A stretch of DNA of 13,180 nt from Paludibacteraceae bacterium (GCA_017648235.1 JAGCIZ010000044.1:1-13180), one strand, 5' to 3'. Positions 1 to 7,324 are shown, numbered from the stretch's first letter. Numbers and translations: made by a program. The notes: a model not told the origin generated them from the sequence alone.

Positions 1-413
1 GCCCATTGTGTCCATTTATAATAATCAGCATCGCAAGTGCGAACCTCACGATTCCAATCATAACAAAAACCTATTTTATTAAGTTGTTCGCAATATCGTG
101 CAATATTTTTTTCGGTAGTAACAGCTGGATGTTGACCTGTTTGAATGGCATACTGCTCAGCAGGCAATCCATAAGCATCAAAGCCCATTGGGTGTAATAC
201 GTTAAAGCCTTGCAAACGTTTATAGCGACTATAAATATCAGAAGCGATGTAACCCAGTGGATGCCCAACATGAAGTCCAGCGCCCGATGGGTAAGGAAAC
301 ATGTCTAATACATAAAACTTTGGTTTATCACCACCATTTTCAACGCTATAAATGGCATTGTCTTTCCAATATTGTTGCCACTTTTTCTCAATCTCTTTGA
401 AGTTATATTCCAT
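1..413 (-). CDS. leuS: Leucyl-tRNA synthetase, N-terminal 137 codons (cut by window edge)
   Basis: Class I aminoacyl-tRNA synthetase that charges tRNA-Leu in the cytoplasm. The reading frame starts at the ATG complementary to 411-413 and stays open for 137 codons to the left edge, so the rest lies outside the window. The start MEYNFKEIEKKWQQYWK is the typical LeuRS N-terminus. It is followed by PYPSGAGLHVGH (about residues 41-51), which holds the class I HIGH signature as HVGH (48-51) and helps bind ATP. After it comes GFDAYGLPAEQYA (about 77-89), a conserved part of the leucine/adenylate pocket. The KMSKS motif, editing domain and anticodon-binding domain are not visible. The gene is transcribed away from the FAH-porU operon, and a TATCTTTG -7 box lies 40 bases upstream of the start. 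Identity is secure from the HVGH and PAEQYA contexts; only completeness is unknown. Confidence 0.96.
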   Translation of the reverse strand, partial: MEYNFKEIEKKWQQYWKDNAIYSVENGGDKPKFYVLDMFPYPSGAGLHVGHPLGYIASDIYSRYKRLQGFNVLHPMGFDAYGLPAEQYAIQTGQHPAVTTEKNIARYCEQLNKIGFCYDWNREVRTCDADYYKWTQW

Positions 414-452
414 TTCTAATATTTTTGTTTTTCAGACGAATGATACAAGACG

Positions 453-460
453 CAAAGATA
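453..460 (-). promoter_or_regulatory. Probable leuS promoter, -7 box TATCTTTG
   Basis: Read on the minus strand, 460 to 453 is TATCTTTG, a full match to the Bacteroidetes -7 element TAnnTTTG. Transcription would begin about 6-8 bases downstream, leaving a leader of roughly 30 bases before the leuS ATG. No TTTG -33 element is seen at the expected 19-21 base spacing, so the site rests on the -7 box and its position alone. Confidence 0.6.
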
Positions 461-496
461 GTAAAAAATCACGTCGCTTCTTACTTATATTTTTCG

Positions 497-528
497 TTTG
501 ATTATTCTCTTTTTCTTTTCTATCTTTG
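497..528 (+). promoter_or_regulatory. Probable promoter of the FAH-porU-porV-ispF-nfo operon
   Basis: TTTG at 497-500 is followed, after a 20-base spacer, by TATCTTTG at 521-528. This is a complete match to the Bacteroidetes sigma-factor consensus TTTG-N19-21-TAnnTTTG and the only promoter in the window where both elements are clear. The inferred transcription start is near 535, giving a long, very AT-rich leader of about 95 bases before the FAH start at 629. The leuS -7 box lies about 60 bp away on the other strand, so the two promoters are divergent and may compete for the same space. Confidence 0.72.
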
Positions 529-568
529 TATGTTTTATTGTTAAATAACAAAAAAAAGATTTTTTTTA

Positions 569-590
569 TATATAAACGATGTTTTATATA
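569..590 (+). other. AT-rich hairpin in the FAH operon leader
   Basis: Bases 569-577 pair with 581-590 (nine pairs with a single bulged T at 585), leaving the three-base loop GAT at 578-580. It lies inside the inferred 5' leader. Just upstream is a symmetric tract of eight A, GA, eight T (550-567). Nearly all pairs are A-U, so stability is doubtful. The loop holds the first two bases of the ATG of the small upstream reading frame at 579. Confidence 0.3.
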
Positions 591-632
591 CATAAATCCT
601 TTGTTACTAGTTTTTTAAGCATAGAAATATGA
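579..632 (+). CDS. Possible 17-codon leader peptide overlapping the FAH start (ATGA)
   Basis: An ATG at 579-581 opens a frame encoding MFYIHKSFVTSFLSIEI, ending at TGA 630-632. That stop overlaps the ATG of the FAH gene (629-631) as ATGA, the arrangement often seen with translational coupling. The frame lies wholly within the inferred leader, and its start codon sits at the loop of the 569-590 hairpin. No function is recognised, and the peptide shows no run of regulatory codons such as repeated Leu, His or Trp. In AT-rich DNA such a short frame can arise by chance, and no clear ribosome-binding site precedes it. I list it because of the exact stop/start overlap, at low confidence. Confidence 0.22.
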   Translation: MFYIHKSFVTSFLSIEI

Positions 633-1240
633 AAATTTTGGCAATAGGTTGGAACTATCCTCAACACAACGCAGAGCTATCAGCAACTACGCCAAAGGAG
701 CCTGTGGTTTTTCTTAAGCCAGACTCCTCATTGCTCAAAAATGGTAAGCCGTTTTTTATTCCCGATTTTTCGGAAGAAATAGAATATGAAACAGAACTTG
801 TGCTTCGAATCAATCGTTTAGGAAAACATATTGCACCCAAATTTGCATCTCGCTATTACGATGCCATTGGACTTGGTATTGATTTTACGGCACGAGATTT
901 GCAACGTCGTCAGAAAGAGGCGGGATTGCCTTGGGAAATCTGTAAAGCCTTTGACTCATCGGCAGCAATTGGAGATTTTCTTCCGTTGTCTTCATTCAAT
1001 GATTTGAATAACATCTCATTTCGCTTGGACAAAAATGGAACTACAGTTCAACAGGGGAATTCATCTCAAATGATTTTCAATTTTGACCAAATCGTGTCAT
1101 ACGTAAGTCGTTTTTTTACGTTAAAAATAGGCGATTTGATTTTTACAGGAACACCAGCAGGAGTTGGAAAAGTAGAAATCAACGACTTACTCGAAGGTTA
1201 CATTGAAGATAAAAAAATGTTTTCTTTTAGAATAAAATAA
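629..1240 (+). CDS. Fumarylacetoacetate hydrolase (FAH)-family protein
   Basis: A 203-residue metal-dependent enzyme of the FAH/FAHD1 (YcgM-like) family, whose members cleave or decarboxylate short beta-keto acids such as acylpyruvates or oxaloacetate. It has the family start GWNYPQHNAEL (residues 7-17). The ETEL motif supplies two likely metal-binding glutamates (54, 56), GIDFTARD supplies the third acidic ligand (Asp85), and Lys106 lies in the conserved KAFDSSAAIG segment. FTGTPAGVG near the C-terminus is also typical. Length fits the single-domain forms. The ATG at 629 sits at the family N-terminus, with no plausible upstream start in frame. It is first in a tight operon with porU 13 bp downstream. 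The actual substrate cannot be told from sequence, and any link to protein secretion is unknown. The family call is firm; the reaction is not. Confidence 0.92.
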   Translation: MKILAIGWNYPQHNAELSATTPKEPVVFLKPDSSLLKNGKPFFIPDFSEEIEYETELVLRINRLGKHIAPKFASRYYDAIGLGIDFTARDLQRRQKEAGLPWEICKAFDSSAAIGDFLPLSSFNDLNNISFRLDKNGTTVQQGNSSQMIFNFDQIVSYVSRFFTLKIGDLIFTGTPAGVGKVEINDLLEGYIEDKKMFSFRIK

Positions 1241-1253
1241 AAAAAGAAAGAAA

Positions 1254-4200
1254 GTGAAACTTAAGTTTGTAATCATATCGTTTTTTCTTGTATTGTTGAG
1301 TACTGCATGGGCTGCTCCTCAGAGAGAGGTTGCGTCTCAATCGGTGTTGAAGCTAGGAAAGTGGTGGAAAATAAAAATTTCCTCCTCGGGTATTTACAAA
1401 CTTACTTCTGCTGACCTAAAAAAAATGGGAGCAACGCCAAGCAATGTGCGCATTTTTGGGTTTGGAGGAGCTATGCTTAACGAAGTAATTTCTCAAAATC
1501 CTTATGACGATCTTCAAGAAATCGCTTTGTGGCGCGAAAAAGATTACGTTCTGTTTTATGCTCAAGGTGTTGTGAGTTGGGTTTACAATCAAAAAGAAAA
1601 TTGCTTTGAACACACTACAAATGCCTATTCTTCGGATGGTTACTATTTTGTAACTACATCCGAAGGTGTTGCAAAAAGTATTGGTATAGAGGAAATAGAG
1701 AAAGGAATTACTCATCGCAACCATGAGGTGCGCAACTTTTTCTATGATCGCGCTTTATATGAAAAAGATTTGGTTCATTTGCTTGAGTCGGGAAGAGAAT
1801 TTTATGGAGAGAAATTTGGTGCACAAAATACTCATAACTTCTATTTTTCGTTACCAAATATTCTTGCTGAACAAGCAACAATCAAAGTGTCGGCAGTTGC
1901 TTCCTCTCCAGAGGCTACGAGCAAATTTTCAACAAAGATAAATGGATTACAAGTAGGAGAGATAAGTATTCCTCGCAACGAATCTACTTATAATGCGGCT
2001 GAAGGTAGCGATAAAAAGTTTCAATTCATTCCATTGGTTGGAGATGGACTTGATGTAGAACTTACTTATTCCAAACCACGCGCAGCATCAGTGGGTTACC
2101 TCAACTATATTGAACTCAATGTGCAGCGCAAATTGCAGATGTCAGGAAAAGAATTATTTTTCCGTTTCCCTTTAGAATCAAGCGAATATGATGAAATTTT
2201 TACTCGAGGTTATGAATTATCAAACGCTTCTTCTACAACAAAAATTTGGAACATAACAGACCCCTTCAATATTAAGCAGGTTGTTACAAAACTTAATGGA
2301 ACAACATTGAGTTTTATTGGGAAAAATCGTCCAGTTCAAGAATATGTTGCACTTGAGATAGGAAATACATTTCTTTCTCCTGAAATAGTTGGAGAAGTTG
2401 CTAACCAAAACCTTCATGCCATGGAACAATGCGACATGGTTATCATTGCTCATCCTTCTTTTATGAATGAGGCAGAGCGCTTAGCATCAGCTCACCGAAG
2501 TTATTCCGGATTGAGAGTAAATGTTGCTTCTTCTGAACAAATCTACAATGAATTTTCTTCGGGAACACCTGATGCTACGGCTTACCGTCTTTTTGTAAAA
2601 ATGTTTTATGATAGAGCCACATCGGAAAATGATCGTCCTCGCTATTTGTTGCTCTTTGGCGACGGACATTATGACAATAGAGGCATAATAAAAGGTGCTG
2701 ATGCCAATAGAAAACTATTAACCTATCAGTCTATAAATTCTATTCACGAAATGGCGTCGTTTTCATCTGACGATTATTTCGCATTACTCGATGACAGTGA
2801 CGGAGGCAACGTAACTAGCGATGAAATGGATCTTGCGGTTGGTCGATTTCCTGTGCAAACACTTTCAGAAGCAAAAGCACTTGTTGATAAAACTATTGCC
2901 TATCTAGAAGACAACGAAAAGCATAATTGGAAAACAAAGGTGCTTTTTTTGGCTGATGATGGCGACGAAAATTCTCACATGTCCAATGCTGATATTGCTG
3001 CTTCTTCCTTCGCTTTACAGAACCCCGATTATTGGGTAAAAAAAATATATATTGATGCCTATCAGAAAGTAACAACATCTAATAGTTCTACTGTTCCTGT
3101 AGCAAAAGATGCTTTTATGAAAATGTTGCAATCAGGAGTACTTTTAGTTAACTATGTTGGTCATGGCGGTACGCTGAATTGGGCATCGGAAAATATTTTA
3201 ACCCAAAGAGATATTCAAACGATGAACAACAAGTGTTTGCCGCTTTGGATAACACTAACGTGTAATTTTTCAAGATTTGATGGCTCAGCTCAAACCGGAG
3301 GCGAAATGCTTCTCACCAACCCCAATGGAGGAGCTGCAATGGTTTTCTCGGCATCACGAACAGTTTATGCTTCGCAAAATCATAAGTTAAATGTAGCATT
3401 TATTAATCAACTTGCTAATAAAAACCTGTCGGTAGGAGAAATGATAATGAAAGCTAAAAACGAACTTACAGGGCAAGTAAACAAACGTGCTTTCTTTCTT
3501 TTTGGAGATCCGGCCTTAAAGTTGTATTCAATTGATGGTTACAAAGTTGAAACTACTACTATTGATGGAAAATCAGTAACCGGCAATGATACAATAGGAG
3601 CTCTTCAGGAAGTTGCTCTTGGAGGTAGAATTGTAAATCAAAAAGGAGATCTTTCTACAGATTTTAATGGATATGTTCATGTCATAATTTTCGACAAATC
3701 AGACGAGATAAAAACACTTGGTCAGACAGGCGAACCTTTTGTTTATTCTGATTATCCCAATCAAATATACATTGGAAAAACAAAAGTTGAAAATGGTGTT
3801 TTTGAGATGGTTTTTCGAGTGCCAAGGGATATAAGATATAGCTACGGAAACGGACGAATTCTTTATTATGCTCAAAATGAAGAAACCAATGAGGAGGCAA
3901 TTGGACATTATGATGATTTTGTCGTGGGCGGTGAATCGCAAAATTATATTCCAGAAAATTATGGACCTGAGATAGATTTGTATCTCAATACGCCACTTTT
4001 CCGTTCGGGCGACAAGGTTAATGCAAGCCCTTTGCTACACGTAGCTGTCGAGGACGAAAGTGGAATAAACGTTGTAGGGAGTGGAATAGGACACGATATA
4101 TTAATGCGCATTGATGGAGATTCAAAACAAGAAATAATTTTGAATGATTACTATGAATCGGAGTTTGGTAATTACAAGAAAGGAAATATTCGCTACAAAC

Positions 4201-4619
4201 TCTCAGATCTTCCAAATGGCAAACATTCTCTATTTTTTCGTGTATGGGATTTACAGAATAATTCTAGTACTGTAGATGTGCTTTTTGAGGTAGAGGAAGG
4301 GTTTACACCTGTATTTTACAGCATAAAATGTTATCCAAATCCTACTTCGGATATTGTTAATTTTGTATATGAGCACGATAGACCTGAAGAGATTCTGAGT
4401 TGTGAAGCAATAGTTTATGATTTTAGAGGAATGAAAATTTGGTCGTCTACAAAAGATTCCTACTCTTCAGGGCAACGATCAGAACCAATTGTCTGGAACT
4501 TGAAAGATGAAAATGGAAAACGAGTTGGCGCCGGAATCTATATGCTACGAATGGCTGTTACGATAGAAGGAAGCGAACCAGTTTATCATACAGCAAAAAT
4601 TATAGTTAAAGCACAATAA
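1254..4619 (+). CDS. porU: PorU, type IX secretion system C-terminal signal peptidase (sortase)
   Basis: An 1121-residue surface cysteine protease of the gingipain family (peptidase C25). It removes the CTD of T9SS cargo and links the product to anionic lipopolysaccharide. A signal peptide spans about residues 1-20, with hydrophobic core VIISFFLVLLS and cleavage near AWA. An N-terminal region, with GIYKLTSADL and FGFGGAML, precedes the protease domain at about 393-753. The catalytic pair is visible: His637 in NYVGHGG and Cys670 in TLTCNFSRFD. The C-terminus carries its own T9SS-type domain, from YPNPTSD (1027) to GAGIYMLRM and the final strand; in PorU this domain is known to be retained. Length is close to P. 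gingivalis PorU. The start is GTG at 1254: no ATG occurs before residue 58, and only this start supplies the signal peptide. porV follows directly, as expected for a functional pair. Confidence 0.95.
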   Translation: MKLKFVIISFFLVLLSTAWAAPQREVASQSVLKLGKWWKIKISSSGIYKLTSADLKKMGATPSNVRIFGFGGAMLNEVISQNPYDDLQEIALWREKDYVLFYAQGVVSWVYNQKENCFEHTTNAYSSDGYYFVTTSEGVAKSIGIEEIEKGITHRNHEVRNFFYDRALYEKDLVHLLESGREFYGEKFGAQNTHNFYFSLPNILAEQATIKVSAVASSPEATSKFSTKINGLQVGEISIPRNESTYNAAEGSDKKFQFIPLVGDGLDVELTYSKPRAASVGYLNYIELNVQRKLQMSGKELFFRFPLESSEYDEIFTRGYELSNASSTTKIWNITDPFNIKQVVTKLNGTTLSFIGKNRPVQEYVALEIGNTFLSPEIVGEVANQNLHAMEQCDMVIIAHPSFMNEAERLASAHRSYSGLRVNVASSEQIYNEFSSGTPDATAYRLFVKMFYDRATSENDRPRYLLLFGDGHYDNRGIIKGADANRKLLTYQSINSIHEMASFSSDDYFALLDDSDGGNVTSDEMDLAVGRFPVQTLSEAKALVDKTIAYLEDNEKHNWKTKVLFLADDGDENSHMSNADIAASSFALQNPDYWVKKIYIDAYQKVTTSNSSTVPVAKDAFMKMLQSGVLLVNYVGHGGTLNWASENILTQRDIQTMNNKCLPLWITLTCNFSRFDGSAQTGGEMLLTNPNGGAAMVFSASRTVYASQNHKLNVAFINQLANKNLSVGEMIMKAKNELTGQVNKRAFFLFGDPALKLYSIDGYKVETTTIDGKSVTGNDTIGALQEVALGGRIVNQKGDLSTDFNGYVHVIIFDKSDEIKTLGQTGEPFVYSDYPNQIYIGKTKVENGVFEMVFRVPRDIRYSYGNGRILYYAQNEETNEEAIGHYDDFVVGGESQNYIPENYGPEIDLYLNTPLFRSGDKVNASPLLHVAVEDESGINVVGSGIGHDILMRIDGDSKQEIILNDYYESEFGNYKKGNIRYKLSDLPNGKHSLFFRVWDLQNNSSTVDVLFEVEEGFTPVFYSIKCYPNPTSDIVNFVYEHDRPEEILSCEAIVYDFRGMKIWSSTKDSYSSGQRSEPIVWNLKDENGKRVGAGIYMLRMAVTIEGSEPVYHTAKIIVKAQ

Positions 4620-4654
4620 TTTTAAAGAACATGCGTTTTATAGTGATGAATGTT

Positions 4655-5908
4655 ATGAAGAAAGAAATTAAATATATGGTTTTAAAGAAATTAGGAATTA
4701 TAGGCTTATTATTATGTACTACGGTATTGTCTTTTGCACAAACATCTGATGTTAAAAATTATTACAATCCATTGTCCACGGGAGTCCCTTCTCTTCTCAT
4801 TTCACCTGATGCCCGTGCGGGCGGTATGGGAGATGTTGGTGTTGCAACTTCTCCAGATATTAATTCTCAACATTGGAATCCAGCAAAATATGCTTTCGCA
4901 GAAAGTGTTGCTGGAGCGTCGCTCTCTTATACTCCATGGTTGCGTAAAATAGTGAAAGATATTGATTTGGTTTATCTTTCTGGTTATTATAAGTTTTTAG
5001 GACCTCAAGCTGTGAGCATGTCTTTGCGTTATTTTTCTTTGGGAGAAATTAGTTTGACTGACAATGAAGGGAATCCAATGGGAACAGGTAAGCCCAACGA
5101 GTTTTCTATTGATGTTGCCTATTCTCGACAATTATCGAAACATTTTTCGATGGCAGTAGCCATGCGTTATATTTATTCTAACTTGAGTGCTGAGGATGAG
5201 AATTATTATCCAGGACATGCTTTTGGAGCAGATATTGCTATGTATGCACATATTCCTCTAATGATTCCAACTGGAGAGTCGCTTCTTGGTGTAGGTTTGA
5301 ATATTTCAAATATTTCTACAAAAATATCGTATGACAAAGGAGAAACTCCTGGTATTTTCCTTCCTGCCAATATGCGCTTAGGTATTGCTTATACAGTTCC
5401 TTTCGATGCTTACAACAAATTGTCAATGAGTTTTGATATCAACAAGTTACTTGTTCCTGCATATCCTCAAATGTCCAACTATGTAGACTCAACGGGAGTT
5501 TTAGACAATGATGCTTATGAAACTGCAAAGAAGAAATACAATAGATCATCTGTTGCAGGAATTTTCTACTCATTTGCCGATGCTTATGACAATCCTAAAA
5601 ACACAACTGCAAAAGATGGTTTTATGGAAGAGTTGCGAGAAATTAATTGGTCGGCAGGTTTGGAATATTCGTACAATAATCAATTTTTTGTTCGTACAGG
5701 TTATTCCAATGAAAGTAAATGGAAAGGTAACCGTAAGTATTTTACTTTTGGAGCAGGTTTCAAATTTACTGCATTTCAGTTAGACGTAGGCTATGTTTTG
5801 GCACTCGCACAAACAAGTCCTCTTGATCAAACTCTTCGTTTTGGCTTGTCATTTGATGTTGATGGCTTGAGAGATTTGGTTGATATGGCAGAAAGAAGAA
5901 AAAAATAA
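4655..5908 (+). CDS. porV: PorV (LptO), type IX secretion outer-membrane shuttle protein
   Basis: A FadL-like outer-membrane beta-barrel that binds secreted CTD cargo at the translocon and delivers it to the PorU attachment complex. The name LptO comes from a reported role in lipid A deacylation in P. gingivalis. The signal peptide VLKKLGIIGLLLCTTVLSFA ends before QTSD. The mature start YNPLSTGVPSLLISPDARAG and the nearby GGMGDVGVATSPD and HWNPAKYAF are hallmarks of the PorV family. Alternating beta-strand sequence continues to LRFGLSFDVDG, and the protein ends with a charged tail (RDLVDMAERRKK). Starts at 4631, 4646, 4655 and 4676 are all in frame. I give 4655 (MKKEIKYM...), but 4676 yields the tidiest signal peptide and a 410-residue precursor. 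The Cys in LLLC is not a good lipobox, so a lipoprotein is unlikely. It lies in the porU operon and ispF follows 7 bp later. Confidence 0.94.
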   Translation: MKKEIKYMVLKKLGIIGLLLCTTVLSFAQTSDVKNYYNPLSTGVPSLLISPDARAGGMGDVGVATSPDINSQHWNPAKYAFAESVAGASLSYTPWLRKIVKDIDLVYLSGYYKFLGPQAVSMSLRYFSLGEISLTDNEGNPMGTGKPNEFSIDVAYSRQLSKHFSMAVAMRYIYSNLSAEDENYYPGHAFGADIAMYAHIPLMIPTGESLLGVGLNISNISTKISYDKGETPGIFLPANMRLGIAYTVPFDAYNKLSMSFDINKLLVPAYPQMSNYVDSTGVLDNDAYETAKKKYNRSSVAGIFYSFADAYDNPKNTTAKDGFMEELREINWSAGLEYSYNNQFFVRTGYSNESKWKGNRKYFTFGAGFKFTAFQLDVGYVLALAQTSPLDQTLRFGLSFDVDGLRDLVDMAERRKK

Positions 5909-5915
5909 AAAGGCT

Positions 5916-6395
5916 ATGAAAATTAAAGTAGGTTTCGGTTACGACGTTCATCAGTTGGTTGAGCAACGTCCTTTGTTCCTTGGAGGAATAGAAGTCCCTC
6001 ACACTCACGGCTTGCTTGGTCATTCGGACGCCGACGTGCTAATACATGTCATTTGCGATGCACTTCTAGGTGCGGCTAATCTGCGTGATATCGGTTTTCA
6101 TTTCCCTGATAATGATTCTCAATACAAAAACATTGATAGCAAAATTCTTTTGGCAAAAACATGCGAATTATTATCGGAAAATGGATTTTCTATAGGAAAT
6201 GTAGATTGTACCATATGTGCAGAACGTCCAAAGTTGAAAAACTACATTGACCTAATGCAAGAAACTTTGGCGAACATATTAAAGATAGACATTTCTGATA
6301 TCACTATAAAGGCAACTACTACAGAGAAACTTGGCTTTGTAGGACAAGAAAAAGGTATAGCTGCTTATGCAGTTTGTTTAATTGAAAAAGCATGA
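5916..6395 (+). CDS. ispF: 2-C-methyl-D-erythritol 2,4-cyclodiphosphate synthase
   Basis: Fifth enzyme of the MEP route to isoprenoids. It cyclises 4-diphosphocytidyl-methylerythritol 2-phosphate, releasing CMP; active sites form between subunits of a trimer. The 159-residue length equals that of E. coli IspF. GFGYDVHQ supplies metal ligands Asp10 and His12, HSDADVLIH supplies the third ligand His44, and GFHFPDND and the C-terminal TTTEKLGFVG are family signatures. The ATG at 5916 is chosen because homologues begin at this point; a longer frame from TTG at 5880 would overlap the end of porV. A purine-rich AAAAAGG precedes the ATG. Its stop overlaps the nfo start (ATGA, 6392-6395), which implies coupled translation. 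Its place behind porV shows co-transcription but no functional tie that I can demonstrate. Confidence 0.97.
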   Translation: MKIKVGFGYDVHQLVEQRPLFLGGIEVPHTHGLLGHSDADVLIHVICDALLGAANLRDIGFHFPDNDSQYKNIDSKILLAKTCELLSENGFSIGNVDCTICAERPKLKNYIDLMQETLANILKIDISDITIKATTTEKLGFVGQEKGIAAYAVCLIEKA

Positions 6396-7231
6396 AATAC
6401 ATAGGAGCACATGTTAGTGCATCGGGGGGAGTGGAGAATGCTCCAATCAATGCCGAAAAAATAGGAGCAACAGCATTTGCCTTGTTTACTAAAAATCAAC
6501 GTCAATGGGTTTCGGCTCCATTAAGTGAAAAATCCATAGATCTTTTTCGCCAACGTTGTGAAGAATTTGGTTATACCGCACAGCAGATACTTCCTCACGA
6601 TAGTTATCTTATTAATTTAGGAAGTCCAGAAAGAGATGCACTCGAAAAATCTAGAACTGCTTTTATTGACGAAATGTATCGTTGTCAGCAATTGGGACTT
6701 GATAGATTAAATTTTCATCCAGGTAGTCATTTGAATAAGATTTCAGAAGAAGAATGTTTGCAAAGAATTGCAGAATCAATAAACATTGCTTTGGATAAAA
6801 CTGATGGAGTTTCTGCTGTGATAGAAAACACTGCAGGTCAAGGTTCTAATTTAGGACGAAGTTTCTATCAGATAAAGTACATTATAGATAGAGTAGAAGA
6901 CAAAAGTCGTGTGGGTGTGTGTATCGACACATGCCATGCTTTTGCAGCCGGTTACGACTTAAGAACCAAAGAAACTTTTGAACAAACTTTTGCCGAATTT
7001 GATGAAATAATAGGTTTTGCTTATCTCAAGGGAATGCACCTCAATGATGCAAAAAAAGACTTAGCTTCTCGAGTGGACCGTCACGATAGTTTAGGTAAAG
7101 GATTTTTAGGAAATAAACTATTTGAAATGATAATGAAAGATCCTCGTTTTGATAACATCCCTCTTATTTTGGAAACTCCAAATGAAGATATTTGGGCAGA
7201 AGAAATAGCTTGCTTGAAAGACATGATGTGA
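6392..7231 (+). CDS. nfo: Endonuclease IV (AP endonuclease, Nfo family)
   Basis: A 279-residue metal-dependent (normally three-zinc) TIM-barrel enzyme that nicks DNA 5' of abasic sites in base-excision repair; E. coli Nfo has 285 residues. The start MKYIGAHVSASGGVENAP is typical. Metal-ligand motifs appear in order: NFHPGSH, ENTAGQGSNLG, CIDTCHAFAAGYD, HLNDAKKDLASRVDRHDSLG and LILETPN near the C-terminus. All expected histidine, glutamate and aspartate positions look intact. The start overlaps the ispF stop by four bases, and the gene is last of the tight cluster. A weak AT-only hairpin (7236-7256) follows, and trxA then has its own promoter. It is a housekeeping repair gene, and nothing unusual is seen in it. 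Confidence 0.97.
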   Translation: MKYIGAHVSASGGVENAPINAEKIGATAFALFTKNQRQWVSAPLSEKSIDLFRQRCEEFGYTAQQILPHDSYLINLGSPERDALEKSRTAFIDEMYRCQQLGLDRLNFHPGSHLNKISEEECLQRIAESINIALDKTDGVSAVIENTAGQGSNLGRSFYQIKYIIDRVEDKSRVGVCIDTCHAFAAGYDLRTKETFEQTFAEFDEIIGFAYLKGMHLNDAKKDLASRVDRHDSLGKGFLGNKLFEMIMKDPRFDNIPLILETPNEDIWAEEIACLKDMM

Positions 7232-7235
7232 TAAA

Positions 7236-7256
7236 GAAAAAGAATTTTACTTTTTC
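7236..7256 (+). terminator. Weak hairpin after nfo, possible terminator
   Basis: GAAAAAG (7236-7242) and CTTTTTC (7250-7256) form a perfect seven-pair stem with a seven-base loop, five bases after the nfo stop. It is mostly A-U and has no T-run after it, so at best it would slow polymerase or end the transcript weakly. Confidence 0.25.
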
Positions 7257-7284
7257 ATGCATTCTGTCATTGCTATTATTTTCT

Positions 7285-7292
7285 TATATTTG
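7285..7292 (+). promoter_or_regulatory. Probable trxA promoter, -7 box TATATTTG
   Basis: TATATTTG matches the Bacteroidetes TAnnTTTG element. The inferred start of transcription, around 7298-7300, lies about 25 bases before the trxA ATG. No good TTTG is found at the -33 spacing; the nearest is TCTG at 7263-7266, with an 18-base spacer. This box also argues against a TTG start for trxA at 7298. Confidence 0.55.
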
Positions 7293-7324
7293 CGAAGTTG
7301 TTTATAAAAATAAAAAAAAGAAAT

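Noticed and set aside
71..271. Minus-strand open frame inside leuS and similar long open frames opposite porU, gpsA and others.
   Set aside because: They lie in other frames of genes with clear family motifs, have no recognisable domain of their own, and are expected by chance.
550..567. A8-GA-T8 symmetric tract considered as an intrinsic terminator.
   Set aside because: It has no GC pair, would leave only a two-base loop if fully paired, and sits inside the leader of an operon that must be read through.
1254..4619. PorU considered as a secreted gingipain-like protease, that is, T9SS cargo rather than machinery.
   Set aside because: Length, the N-terminal region ahead of the C25 domain, the His/Cys context and the adjacent porV all match PorU, and no gingipain propeptide layout is seen.
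5880..5915. TTG start at 5880 that would add 12 residues to IspF and overlap the end of porV.
   Set aside because: The family N-terminus (MKIKVGFGYDVHQ) begins at ATG 5916, which is preceded by a purine-rich tract.
7298..7324. TTG start at 7298 that would add nine residues to thioredoxin.
   Set aside because: It coincides with the inferred transcription start after the -7 box at 7285-7292, and the ATG at 7325 gives the standard thioredoxin N-terminus.
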